DNA of 64,000 nt from positions 1 to 64,000 of the forward strand of contig NZ_FOCJ01000006.1 in the NCBI RefSeq assembly GCF_900110075.1, in the 5' to 3' direction. Below are positions 33,747 to 42,460 of the stretch, one piece after another. The notes under the pieces were generated by a model. The model was given only the letters and a program-made list of their open reading frames with translations. It was not told the DNA's origin and made no database searches. The translations under genes were made by a program, and so were the position numbers. The stretch is from Paenibacillus sp. OV219. GTDB taxonomy: Bacteria; Bacillota; Bacilli; Paenibacillales; Paenibacillaceae. The number at the start of each line of letters is the position of its first letter. Position 1 is the first letter of the stretch.

Positions 33747-33763
33747 TATAGCTTTTGACTATA
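33747..33763. promoter_or_regulatory. Met-box-like LysR operator before metE
   Basis: TATAGCTTTTGACTATA: perfect TATAG and CTATA arms seven bases apart, also a T-N11-A LysR box. It differs from the streptococcal MetR consensus only in the central bases. It overlaps the predicted -35 box of metE. Confidence 0.7.
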
Positions 33764-33782
33764 GCAGGGGATAGATTATAGG
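33755..33782 (+). promoter_or_regulatory. Predicted metE promoter
   Basis: TTGACT (33755-33760), 16-base spacer, TATAGG (33777-33782). The start near 33789 leaves a leader of only about 70 bases, too short for an S-box or T-box. Confidence 0.55.
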
Positions 33783-33860
33783 CGTTACTTGATAGCCATG
33801 CGGTCGTGGTATCTTTTCCTTATCAACTTGTTAGCAGAGATTGAGAGGAGAGAAAGCCGC

Positions 33861-36185
33861 ATGTTAAGCGCGAATTTGGGATATCCCCGCATCGGTGCGA
33901 ACCGGGAATGGAAGAAGGCACTCGAGCAGTATTGGGCAGGTGGACGTACAGAGGGGGAGCTGAACGAAGAGCTGCGCGAGATTCGCCTTAGCAACTTGAA
34001 GGTCCAGCAGTCGCTTGGCATTGATGTTATTCCAGTCGGTGATTTTACGTATTACGATCACATCCTCGATACAGCTGTTATGTTCGGGCTTGTACCGCAG
34101 CGGTTCGGCTGGTCAGGTGAAGCAGGCGAGGCCATCGATCTGCCGCTCTACTTCGCGATGGCACGCGGGAACAAAGTTGCTGCCGCATGCGAGATGACCA
34201 AATGGTTCAACACCAACTACCACTACATCGTGCCTGAGCTGAAGGGGCTTACGCCAAAGCTGATCCGCAATCGCCTTGTCGATGCTTATCGTGAAGGCAA
34301 GCAGGAGCTTGGCATTGAAGGCCGGCCGGTGCTTGTTGGCTTATATACATTCTTGAAGCTATCCAAAGGCTACACTGGGGAGGAGCTTCCAGGCTGGATT
34401 GATGCGCTGCTCCCGTTGTACGGGCAGGTTCTGAATGAGCTTGCGGCAGAAGGCGCGGCTTGGGTGCAGATTGACGAGCCGATCCTATCGACGACTCTTG
34501 AAGCTGAAGAGCTGGAGCATATTGCACGCATTTATGAGGGGCTGAAGCTGCTTGCACCGAATATTCGCATCTTGGTGCAGACGTATTTTGAAGCGGTCGA
34601 CTATTACAAGGAAGTCGTTCAGCTGCCGGTTGACGGCATCGGACTTGACTTCGTGCACGATAGTGGCGGGCGGAATCTGCAGGCTTTGGAAGCGGAAGGC
34701 TTCCCTGAAGAGAAAGTGCTAGGTGCAGGAATCATTGACGGGCGCGGAATCTGGCGAGCGGATCTGCATGAACGATTCGATCTGCTTGGGCGCATTCGTG
34801 CGCATGTCGCAGATGAATGTATTGTTGTGCAGCCGTCGAACAGCTTGCTGCATGTGCCGGTCAGCGCGGAGCGGGAGGCGGGGCTTGAACCAGCACTGCG
34901 CGGGGCGCTCGCGTTCGCTAATGAGAAGCTCGAAGAGCTGGTGCTGCTCGTAAGAGGGACGAAGCATGGCATTGAGTCGATCACGGAAGAGTGTGTTGCT
35001 TCGGTATGGAATCGAGAGGCGCTTGGACGCATTCGCGGCTCGTTGCGAGGTGGTGGCGATGGGGCTGAGGTCGAGGCAGTGAGTGTGGCGGATCTGGGAC
35101 CAGAGCAGTTCGCAAGACCGAGCGTGTTCGCGGAGCGTCTAGTCACGCAGCAGCAGCGCTGGCAGCTGCCATTGTTACCGACGACGACGATCGGCAGCTT
35201 CCCGCAGACGCCGGAGGTACGCAGCGCTCGGTTCAAATGGCGAAAAGGCGAGTGGAGCTCCGAGCAATATGAGCAGTTCATTCAGGCGGAGATTCGGCGA
35301 TGGATCGATATCCAGACGGAGCTGGAGCTTGATGTGCTTGTGCATGGAGAGTTTGAACGGACCGACATGGTGGAGTTCTTCGGCGAGAAGCTGGCAGGCT
35401 TCGCATTTACGGCAGGAGGCTGGGTGCAATCGTATGGCTCGCGCTGCGTGAAGCCGCCAATTATATACGGCGATGTGGCGTTCACTGCGCCGATGACGGT
35501 GCAGGAAACGGTGTATGCACAATCGCTGACGGATAAGCCGGTGAAGGGGATGCTGACAGGGCCGATTACGATCCTAAATTGGTCGTTCGTGCGTGACGAC
35601 CTGTCCCGCGAAGAAGTCGCGTACCAGATCGCGTTAGCGATCCGTAAGGAAGTCGAAGCACTCGAATCCGCTGGCATCGGTATGATTCAAGTCGATGAGC
35701 CTGCTATTCGGGAAGGTCTGCCGCTGAAGCGGGAGAATTGGCCGGTTTACTTGAACTGGGCGGTCCGCGCGTTCCGTCTCGCTACGTCGACCGTGCAGGA
35801 TGAGACGCAGATCCATACGCATATGTGCTACAGCGAGTTCGGCGAAATAATGGAGGCGATTCACGCGCTCGACGCTGACGTCATCTCCATAGAAACGTCC
35901 CGCAGTCACGGCGAGCTGATCGCGAGCTTCGAGGAGCGAACGTATGACAAAGGCATCGGACTTGGCGTCTACGACATCCACAGCCCGCGCGTGCCGACAG
36001 TGGACGAGATGAGCGGCATGATCGACCGAGCGCTGCGCGTCCTTGCGCCGGAGCAGTTCTGGATCAACCCCGACTGCGGCCTCAAGACGCGGAAGGCGGA
36101 AGAGACAATCGCAGCGCTTCGTAACATGATCGAGGCGACAGAGCAAGCAAGAGCGAAGTATGGTGCGGCGGCTGTGCAGCAGTAA
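33861..36185 (+). CDS. metE: Cobalamin-independent methionine synthase
   Basis: A 774-residue MetE of normal length. It transfers methyl from 5-methyltetrahydropteroyl-triglutamate to homocysteine. N-terminal domain: NLGYPRIGANREWKKALEQYW. C-terminal catalytic barrel: LPTTTIGSFPQTPEVR, VHGEFERTDMVEFF. Zinc ligands are predicted at His654 and Cys656 (THMCYSEF), a Glu in DVISIETSRSHGE, and Cys739 (NPDCGLKTR). ATG 33861 has GAGAGGAG upstream; the frame start at 33789 falls at the predicted transcript start. Regulation by the neighbouring LysR protein is inferred from the Met-box. Confidence 0.97.
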   Translation: MLSANLGYPRIGANREWKKALEQYWAGGRTEGELNEELREIRLSNLKVQQSLGIDVIPVGDFTYYDHILDTAVMFGLVPQRFGWSGEAGEAIDLPLYFAMARGNKVAAACEMTKWFNTNYHYIVPELKGLTPKLIRNRLVDAYREGKQELGIEGRPVLVGLYTFLKLSKGYTGEELPGWIDALLPLYGQVLNELAAEGAAWVQIDEPILSTTLEAEELEHIARIYEGLKLLAPNIRILVQTYFEAVDYYKEVVQLPVDGIGLDFVHDSGGRNLQALEAEGFPEEKVLGAGIIDGRGIWRADLHERFDLLGRIRAHVADECIVVQPSNSLLHVPVSAEREAGLEPALRGALAFANEKLEELVLLVRGTKHGIESITEECVASVWNREALGRIRGSLRGGGDGAEVEAVSVADLGPEQFARPSVFAERLVTQQQRWQLPLLPTTTIGSFPQTPEVRSARFKWRKGEWSSEQYEQFIQAEIRRWIDIQTELELDVLVHGEFERTDMVEFFGEKLAGFAFTAGGWVQSYGSRCVKPPIIYGDVAFTAPMTVQETVYAQSLTDKPVKGMLTGPITILNWSFVRDDLSREEVAYQIALAIRKEVEALESAGIGMIQVDEPAIREGLPLKRENWPVYLNWAVRAFRLATSTVQDETQIHTHMCYSEFGEIMEAIHALDADVISIETSRSHGELIASFEERTYDKGIGLGVYDIHSPRVPTVDEMSGMIDRALRVLAPEQFWINPDCGLKTRKAEETIAALRNMIEATEQARAKYGAAAVQQ

Positions 36186-36198
36186 TGAAGGGGGAAGA

Positions 36199-36230
36199 GG
36201 ACCACATGCTGGGGGCATGTGGTTCTTTTT
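36199..36230 (+). terminator. Terminator of metE
   Basis: GGACCACATGC and GCATGTGGTTC arms, short loop, then TTTTTC. Confidence 0.9.
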
Positions 36231-36254
36231 CGTGCAAGGTGTGGCGCGGCGTTG

Positions 36255-36476
36255 TAGTGGAACACAGTCGTGTTACACTACTGCGCACCTCTAACGAATC
36301 GTACCAGTCTTATTGCTCCTAGATTCGCGCTAGAAAAATTCTAACGAATCGTATCGTCGCTATTGGGGCGTTTTTCGGGGGAAAAGGCTCTATTTGCAGC
36401 AAATAACGACTTTCCGATTCGTTACGTTATTTTTCCTAGTAAAAACGAGCCAATAACGCTAACTGAGTTCGTTAGC
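36255..36476. repeat. Cluster of intergenic inverted repeats (TAACGAATCG family)
   Basis: Three dyads. TAGTG-AACAC/GTGTT-CACTA at 36255-36280. TAACGAATCG at 36292 and again at 36342, with its inverse CGATTCGTTA at 36415-36424. GCTAAC/GTTAGC at 36458-36476. No coding potential. The TAACG theme links it to the 136-bp element at 30541. Confidence 0.65.
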
Positions 36477-36618
36477 CGAGACGCAGGGGAGTGCTAGTGG
36501 ACTTACAGAATTCAATAATACGTTTTCATTTTTTCTCACTGCCCCTTTCCATCCGAAGTGTATTTTGTTATTTTATAGACTAGCAGTGAAGATTGTATAG
36601 GGATGGGATGGGACCAAA

Positions 36619-37446
36619 GTGAAATTAAGCGCAGAAGAATTGGCATCTGGCAAGCTGAAGCCGGAAACCATTGAGTTGGCTGTACAGCTCATTCGGATTA
36701 ATGGGTATGTGCTATTTGAAGAGGTAATGCCGAGAACGCAAGTGGAGCTGCTGAACAGCCATATGGGCGACCAGCTGACGAGCTTTATGGTCAAGAACAA
36801 CTTCTCCCTCGAAGAGGGCTTCCACGACGGAACGAACCATATTGGTCTTTATGTGCCGTTTGAGAAGCCTTTCTGCGATGAATCTATTATCGCGAATCCG
36901 TTCGTGCTTGACGTTGTCGAGCAAATTCTAGGCTCCGACTGCCTGCTTACTTATTTCGCTTCCAACACCTCGATGCCAAAAGGTACGCAGCCGCAAAAGG
37001 TTCATGCTGACATGGGCGCGAGATTCGGCGACCAATGCGAGGCGAATTTACCGATCACGAACTTGGTTGTCAACTATCCGCTGGTCGATGTAACGCTCGA
37101 GAACGGCCCGATGGAAGTATGGTCTGGCGGCACGCATTTGCACCCGGACAAGTGGTACAGCTCGAACGCACATGACAAGTCAGTGCTTGCAGAGCATATG
37201 CAATCGTTCAAAGCGGTGATGACTGCCGGCTCCATTATGATCCGCGACGACCGGATGTGGCACCGCGGCACGCCGAACCGCTCCGATAAGCCGAGAACGA
37301 ACATCGCGCTGATCTACTCGCTAGCAGCAGCCGTTCACCATCCGGGAGGCATCCAAATACCGCAGGAAACCTATGACAGCTTCTCCGACAAGACGAAGCG
37401 TCTCGTTCGCAATGAGCGAATCGGTGTCCCTGCTATCCAGAACTAA
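36619..37446 (+). CDS. Phytanoyl-CoA dioxygenase (PhyH) family Fe(II)/2-oxoglutarate oxygenase
   Basis: A 275-residue double-stranded beta-helix oxygenase. The iron facial triad is predicted as His129 and Asp131 (KVHADMG) and His215 (MWHRGTPN); the 2-oxoglutarate Arg lies in SDKPRTNIAL. GTG start at 36619 with GGGATGGGA upstream. Family members hydroxylate small molecules, including ectoine and secondary metabolites; with no linked genes the substrate cannot be named. It follows the repeat cluster and ends before a long-looped hairpin. Confidence 0.87.
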   Translation: MKLSAEELASGKLKPETIELAVQLIRINGYVLFEEVMPRTQVELLNSHMGDQLTSFMVKNNFSLEEGFHDGTNHIGLYVPFEKPFCDESIIANPFVLDVVEQILGSDCLLTYFASNTSMPKGTQPQKVHADMGARFGDQCEANLPITNLVVNYPLVDVTLENGPMEVWSGGTHLHPDKWYSSNAHDKSVLAEHMQSFKAVMTAGSIMIRDDRMWHRGTPNRSDKPRTNIALIYSLAAAVHHPGGIQIPQETYDSFSDKTKRLVRNERIGVPAIQN

Positions 37447-37455
37447 CAACAACAT

Positions 37456-37532
37456 AAAGAGGCTTTGCCCCGAGGTGCTGCGCTATTCGGATTCCCGATC
37501 AGCGTTTCACATACGTGGCAAAGCCTCTTCTT
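37456..37532 (+). terminator. Long-loop hairpin after the PhyH gene
   Basis: AGAGGCTTTGCC and GGCAAAGCCTCT, a perfect 12-base stem around roughly 50 bases, followed by TCTTATTT. It separates the convergent PhyH and CWC genes and may serve both. Confidence 0.55.
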
Positions 37533-37534
37533 AT

Positions 37535-37729
37535 TTATCTAGTAAAAGCATGCAAGCACGCCTCGCAAATGCACGCCTTCCCCTTCAATTCCTCCGGAAC
37601 GAGCGCGATCAGCTCCTTCGGAAACTTCTCTCTGCTGCACCAACAGGATTCATTACCCTCGCATCGGTTCGATTGCCGGCAGAGCGGACATTCCGACGCC
37701 GATACGTAGATTGGCTGAGGCTCACTCAT
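37535..37729 (-). CDS. Cysteine-rich CWC-family small protein
   Basis: A 64-residue zinc-binding-type protein. Cys pattern: CPLCRQSNRC, ESCWCSREKFP, CICEAC. The central CWC and the following pair define the cysteine-rich CWC family. I choose ATG 37729 because GGAGG lies seven bases upstream; the longer frame to 37798 adds an unrelated hydrophobic stretch. Function unknown; metal binding is inferred. Confidence 0.8.
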   Translation of the reverse strand: MSEPQPIYVSASECPLCRQSNRCEGNESCWCSREKFPKELIALVPEELKGKACICEACLHAFTR

Positions 37730-37883
37730 CTTCATTCCTCCTTCTACACCATCACCGCCCGCAAGCTTTAAAAACAAGTAAAGAATGAACACTGACATCC
37801 GCTACGGAAACGCTACAATTAAAATTATACACATATCATGCACAGCGGACACTACCATTTTGAGAGAGGGAAGGTGTTAAGAT

Positions 37884-39509
37884 ATGTCTTCGGTTATGCA
37901 AAATATCGTCAATGAATGGGTGTTCCAATCCGAACGCAGCTATAAAGATCCTTTTAACGAGATTAGTGTAAAAGCTCAGGTGACCTCGCCGAGCGGCAGC
38001 GTCAGACTCGTACCTGCATTCTGGGCTGGCGGGCAGAAATGGAAGCTGCGCTATTCCTCAAGTGAAGTAGGTGTGCACCAGTACCGTACATTCTGCTCGG
38101 ATACCGGCAACGCATCACTGCACAATCAAGAAGGGACGATTGAGATTGTGCCTTATGAAGGTGCGAACCTGCTGTATCGTCATGGCAGCCCGCGTGCAGC
38201 AACGAATCGGAAGCATCTTGCGTATGCGGACGGTACGCCGTTCTTCTGGCTCGGCGATACGTGGTGGATGTCGCTTACGGATCGGCTGAAGTGGCCGGAC
38301 GATGTGGAGTGGCTCGCGCAGGACCGCGTTAGCAAAGGGTATACGGTTGTGCAGGTCGTCGCCGGATTGTATCCGGACATGGGACCGTTCGACCCGCGCG
38401 GAGGTAATGAAGGCGGGCAGGCGTGGGAGACGGATTTTGCACGTATCAATCCAGCGTTCTTCGATTATGCAGACCGGAAGCTCGCATGGATGGTTGAAGC
38501 GGGGCTAATGCCTTGTATCGTCGCATGCTGGGGCTACTATCTGGATTTCGCCGGGCGGGATGTTATTCGGAAGCAGTGGGAGTATTTGATAGCCAGATAT
38601 GGCGCGTATCCTGTTTCCTGGTGCCTCGCCGGTGAGGCGGATATGCCGTATTACCAGTGGGATTCGTTCAAAGAGCCGGACATGAAGGCGCGTTATGTGG
38701 AGCGAATGAAGCAGGAATGGTCCGCGATGGCAGCCTATGTGCGAGACACCGATCCGTTCGAGCGCTTGGTGACCATCCATCCGACGGGGTACGGTCATCA
38801 TATGGTAGAGGATGCCTCGATTCTCGACCTCGATATGCTGCAGACCGGGCATGGTGCATACATCTCGCTCGCGCCGACGGTGAATATGATTCGGGAATCC
38901 GTCGCGAGGGAGCCTCGGACGCCGGTTATCAATTCGGAGGTTTGTTATGAGGGGATTGGCGGCACAAGCTTTCAGGAAGTGCAGCGGTTTACATTCTGGT
39001 CAGGGATGCTCAGTGGTGCGTGTGGACATACGTATGGCGCGAACGGCATTTGGCAGGTGAATGCAGAGGATAAGCCGTACGGCCCTTCCCCACATGGCGT
39101 TGCCTGGGGGCATACGTTCTGGAAGGAAGCGGCGCAGCTTCCCGGATCGAGGCAGGTCGGTCTAGGCAAAAAGCTCCTCGAGCGCTACGCGTGGTGGTCA
39201 TTCGAGCCGCATCCGGAGTGGGTGCCTGCTGCACCGGAGAATGCGCCTTTGATGGCGAAACCGTACGCCGCCGGAATTCCAGGTGAGGTGCGCGTCATCT
39301 ACGCACCGTTCCTGATGGCGTTTGGCGGAGTCGAAGTGCTGGCGCTCGAGCCGGAGTCTGAGGTTGCATACCGGGCATTCTTCTTCGATCCGGCGACTGG
39401 CGACGAGTACGACTACGGGCGAATCACCCCGAGCGTCGACGGCAAGTGGCAGACCGGCCCGGCGAAGATTTTTCAAGACTGGGTGCTCGTGCTTGAGCGG
39501 ATTGGATAA
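37884..39509 (+). CDS. DUF5060/DUF4038 glycosidase, GH140 apiosidase-like
   Basis: A 541-residue cytoplasmic protein. Residues 1-100 are a DUF5060-type beta-sandwich (VNEWVFQSERSYKDPF, VPAFWAGGQKWKLRYSSSEVG). Residues 110-450 are a DUF4038 TIM barrel with DGTPFFWLGDTWWMSL, SWCLAGEADMPYY (candidate acid/base Glu) and PVINSEVCYEGIG (candidate nucleophile Glu). This is the fold of the pectin apiosidase family GH140. A C-terminal domain ends the protein. No signal peptide, so it would act on imported sugar. No transporter is linked. Apiose specificity is not shown by the sequence. Confidence 0.83.
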   Translation: MSSVMQNIVNEWVFQSERSYKDPFNEISVKAQVTSPSGSVRLVPAFWAGGQKWKLRYSSSEVGVHQYRTFCSDTGNASLHNQEGTIEIVPYEGANLLYRHGSPRAATNRKHLAYADGTPFFWLGDTWWMSLTDRLKWPDDVEWLAQDRVSKGYTVVQVVAGLYPDMGPFDPRGGNEGGQAWETDFARINPAFFDYADRKLAWMVEAGLMPCIVACWGYYLDFAGRDVIRKQWEYLIARYGAYPVSWCLAGEADMPYYQWDSFKEPDMKARYVERMKQEWSAMAAYVRDTDPFERLVTIHPTGYGHHMVEDASILDLDMLQTGHGAYISLAPTVNMIRESVAREPRTPVINSEVCYEGIGGTSFQEVQRFTFWSGMLSGACGHTYGANGIWQVNAEDKPYGPSPHGVAWGHTFWKEAAQLPGSRQVGLGKKLLERYAWWSFEPHPEWVPAAPENAPLMAKPYAAGIPGEVRVIYAPFLMAFGGVEVLALEPESEVAYRAFFFDPATGDEYDYGRITPSVDGKWQTGPAKIFQDWVLVLERIG

Positions 39510-39545
39510 CAGGCGCGCAGTTATGCACGAAGAGGGTTTAGAGCG

Positions 39546-39816
39546 GTAGCAGTTACGCTACATTGGTCAGTTTAAGCGGAAAATGATGAAAGAGGAGTAG
39601 CAGTTACGCTACATTGGTCAGTTTAGGTGGGCAATGGTGAAAGAGGAGTAGTAGGTACGCTACATTGGTCAGTTTAGCGGAAAATGATGAAAGAGGAGTA
39701 GCAGTTACGCTACATTGGTCAGTTTAGGCGGAAAATGATGAAGAGGAGTAGCAGTTACGCTACATTGGTCAGTTTAGGCGGGCAATGGTGATAGAGGAAG
39801 TAGCAGTTACACTACT
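39546..39816. repeat. 51-bp tandem repeat array 2
   Basis: Six copies of GTAGCAGTTACGCTAC followed by ATTGGTCAGTTTA and a purine-rich AATGATGAAAGAGGA block. Copies begin at 39546, 39597, 39648, 39698, 39748 and 39800 (steps 51, 51, 50, 50, 52). Each carries a GTAGC/GCTAC dyad. CTACATTGG is shared with the degenerate leader copies of array 1. Confidence 0.95.
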
Positions 39817-39829
39817 TCAAAGCCAAAGT

Positions 39830-40150
39830 GGCGCTGAGAGAGCGATATGCACTCTCAGCGCCAAAATCAACATAACAAACAGCTGAGAGAAAACTGTCAT
39901 CTCAACGTTTGCCAATTCGAGCTGCTGGGAACTCTGAGAGTCGAAAAACACTACTCTCAGTTCCAAAATATCCACTGTATTGCTCTGAGAGTTGGAAAGT
40001 CGAACTCTCAGCTCCCAAGACACACCGAAAGGATGGTTCTGAAACCATGAGAGTCGAAAAACATTACTCTCAGCTCCAAAACAGCCGCTGTATTGCTCTG
40101 AGAGTTGGAAAATCGAACTCTCAGCTCCCAAGGCACGCCGAAAGGATGCG
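39830..40150. repeat. CTGAGAG hairpin cluster with a 113-bp direct repeat
   Basis: Five hairpins built on CTGAGAG/CTCTCAG. An 11-base perfect stem at 39830-39862; CTGAGAGT/ACTCTCAG at 39934-39960; CTGAGAGTT/AACTCTCAG at 39985-40011; a seven-base version at 40047-40073; and CTGAGAGTT/AACTCTCAG at 40098-40124. The last four form two direct copies 113 bases apart that also share a CACACCGAAAGGATG-like tail. It lies between convergent genes. Confidence 0.9.
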
Positions 40151-40290
40151 TATAGAGCAAGCATTTTCTTTCAGAGCAGAGCAACCCGCTCGCCGCGCAA
40201 AATGCATCCCTCAGAGATCGACATTGGCGAGAATTTTCCGCTGCCTCTCTCAACATGCCAACTTCGCCCCACCTCCATACCGGATTCGCC

Positions 40291-41301
40291 TCACCGCATA
40301 TCCCAATCCAAAACAACCCCTAAGCAAGGGCTGCCCTTGCTTGTAATAAGCGCCCAAGCCTGCGCCGCATCCTCTGCGGCGAAGCGGTGCGTGATGAGCG
40401 GCTCGGTCATGAGCCATCCCTCGCGAATGGCTGCGATCGTCGCATCGATCCGGCTTTCCGTCCAGCCGGAAGGCGTGTGCAGCGTGATCTCTTGCTCACG
40501 CAGTGTCTGTATATCTATAAAACCTTGCTCGCCAAGGTAGCCGGCGGAGACGAGGTGGCTGTCACGCTTCATAAGCGGCTGCAGCTTCCTGAACGTCTCG
40601 AGATGCCCGACCGTATCCACGACGATTGCCACCTTTCTGTTTCCCGAACGTCCACGCTGAATCTCGTCCACGGCGACGTCCACGCCATCGATCGGCACGG
40701 CATAGCCGCCAGCCGAGGCGAACGCAAGCCGCTCTGCCCGATGCCCGAGCAGATATACCTGTGCGTCGCGATGCGCAAGCGTCTGCGCGGCCCAGTGGCC
40801 GACGAGCCCGTCGCCAATGACGACTGCAATATCGCCTGGCTCGACTGGTGGCCGGATGCCGCAATTATATCCGACCTGCGCGAGCACCGCTCCGGCGTAC
40901 GCCACTGCGCCTCGACCATCTCCAGGCAGCTTCCACACTTGGCTGCAGTCGGTCACAGCAGGATTGATATGACCGGCGAAGTCGAAATACATGCCGTCTA
41001 CCTTGCTCACCGTCGCGAATACGAGGTCGCCCAGTTTCACATGATCGACTAATTCGCCAACCTGCGTAACCCGTCCAACCTTCTGATACCCGGCGACCTG
41101 AGGGAACGGCCACGGGCCGTCTTCCCGATATGGAGTCTCGCCTGAGATACGTTCCCCTCGGAGGAAGGACGACTCCGTCCCAATGCTGATCCAAGAATGC
41201 GCTACATCAATGACGACATCACGCGCTCCCGGCTCAGGCACCTCGACATCGCGTACGGTGATTTCGTTCTTGTTCACAAACACAACCGCTCTTGCTTCCA
41301 T
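40291..41301 (-). CDS. Medium-chain dehydrogenase, MDR family (second of pair)
   Basis: A 336-residue MDR protein starting at ATG 41301, which has AAGGAGGTG upstream; the frame start at 41427 lies inside the preceding gene. GroES-like half: DVVIDVAHSWISIGTESSFLRG. Rossmann segment: IAVVIGDGLVGHWAAQTLAHRDA. The structural-zinc Cys cluster is absent. C-terminal LKPHSGW-like HTPSGWTESR is present. Follows the companion dehydrogenase with 17 bases between, and both are divergent from the AraC regulator. Probably sugar or polyol oxidation; substrate unknown. Confidence 0.85.
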   Translation of the reverse strand: MEARAVVFVNKNEITVRDVEVPEPGARDVVIDVAHSWISIGTESSFLRGERISGETPYREDGPWPFPQVAGYQKVGRVTQVGELVDHVKLGDLVFATVSKVDGMYFDFAGHINPAVTDCSQVWKLPGDGRGAVAYAGAVLAQVGYNCGIRPPVEPGDIAVVIGDGLVGHWAAQTLAHRDAQVYLLGHRAERLAFASAGGYAVPIDGVDVAVDEIQRGRSGNRKVAIVVDTVGHLETFRKLQPLMKRDSHLVSAGYLGEQGFIDIQTLREQEITLHTPSGWTESRIDATIAAIREGWLMTEPLITHRFAAEDAAQAWALITSKGSPCLGVVLDWDMR

Positions 41302-41318
41302 GATGCATTCCACCTCCT

Positions 41319-42263
41319 TTAGCTGAGCTCTCCGGGATCGAAGCAAATTTTGACCGCTTGCTGTGCCCGCAATCGTTCCACCGCCTGAGTATAATCGGCA
41401 AAAGAAACCTGCTCCGTCTGCAAGCATTCCGTATTAAAGGAAGGGCGGCTAAGCGCATCCAGCAGCAGGCGACGGTCGCGCGCGGTCACAGGATGAGACC
41501 GGAACGATTCCAGTCGAACGCCGGTGAACCAGTACGACGCCGGATATGTAATGTCCCCGCGAAGTACGCCGAAGATGACACAGTGCTCCTTCGTACGATT
41601 GAGCACATTCTGGACTGACGCTGCCGCGCCGACACAGTCGTAGCCAAGGTCGAATTTGCGGTCGCCAAGCTCATCCGCCACAACTGCTTCACCAAGACCA
41701 AGCTCCCTCACGTACGCGACGCGCTCCGCATTGACGTCAATCCCCGTCACGTTCGCGCCCCATAGCGCAGCGAGCTGCATCGCGAGCAGCCCCGCAGGGC
41801 CGAGTCCCGCAATGAGGATCGACTTGCCATGTAAATCGCCGAACTGATCAAGACCGTACATAACACATTTGAGCAGCTCGGACGAGACGGCGCGGCGATC
41901 CGGTATCGAATCGGGCAGCTTTAGCAAATCTCCTTCGCGGTATGCCATATACTGCGCATAGGCGCCTTGTCCGGGCAGATGCTCCAGCGCTGCGACACGA
42001 TCGCCGACCGCAATCCCCTGAACGCTTGCTCCGACCGTTTCCACAACACCGACCGCTTCATGGCCGGGGAAGCCCGGCGGGAGTGGGTAATCAGGGGAAC
42101 GACCTGCTACGAACATATCCTTACCGCCCATCATACTGATGTCCCAGCGAGGACAAGTCGCCACGAGACGCACCTTAACGAGAACTTGATCGTCCATAAG
42201 CTCAGGTTTCGGGGTGTCAATCACTTCAAATTGGCCAATACCTGTAATTTGAATAGCTTTCAT
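41319..42263 (-). CDS. Medium-chain zinc-type alcohol/sugar dehydrogenase (first of pair)
   Basis: A 314-residue MDR protein. The catalytic zinc region is ATCPRWDISMMGG, and PGFPGHEAVGVVETVG holds the GHE motif. Rossmann: SILIAGLGPAGLLAMQLAALWGANV. Two starts compete: GTG 42269 (four bases from AAAGGAG) and ATG 42263 (ten bases); I prefer the ATG. First gene of a two-gene minus-strand unit whose promoter must lie in the 190-base gap shared with the AraC gene. Confidence 0.86.
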   Translation of the reverse strand: MKAIQITGIGQFEVIDTPKPELMDDQVLVKVRLVATCPRWDISMMGGKDMFVAGRSPDYPLPPGFPGHEAVGVVETVGASVQGIAVGDRVAALEHLPGQGAYAQYMAYREGDLLKLPDSIPDRRAVSSELLKCVMYGLDQFGDLHGKSILIAGLGPAGLLAMQLAALWGANVTGIDVNAERVAYVRELGLGEAVVADELGDRKFDLGYDCVGAAASVQNVLNRTKEHCVIFGVLRGDITYPASYWFTGVRLESFRSHPVTARDRRLLLDALSRPSFNTECLQTEQVSFADYTQAVERLRAQQAVKICFDPGELS

Positions 42264-42460
42264 TTTCACGCATCTCCTTTACCCTCATTACGCGCTCACA
42301 TAGCTGTTCACTGCTTCTAGAATAGGTCCTAATGGTACGATTGTCTTTGCACAATATCGTCTACTCCCCTTATTTATCACAAAATACACCGTATACTGGC
42401 ATGGGGCATCATGGTATGATTTGCACATTATTGACATCTACTAGTGATGAGGTGTTCGTT

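Noticed and set aside
33700-33860. S-box or T-box riboswitch before metE
   Set aside because: The gap is 160 bases, the predicted leader about 70, and no aptamer wording or terminator is present.
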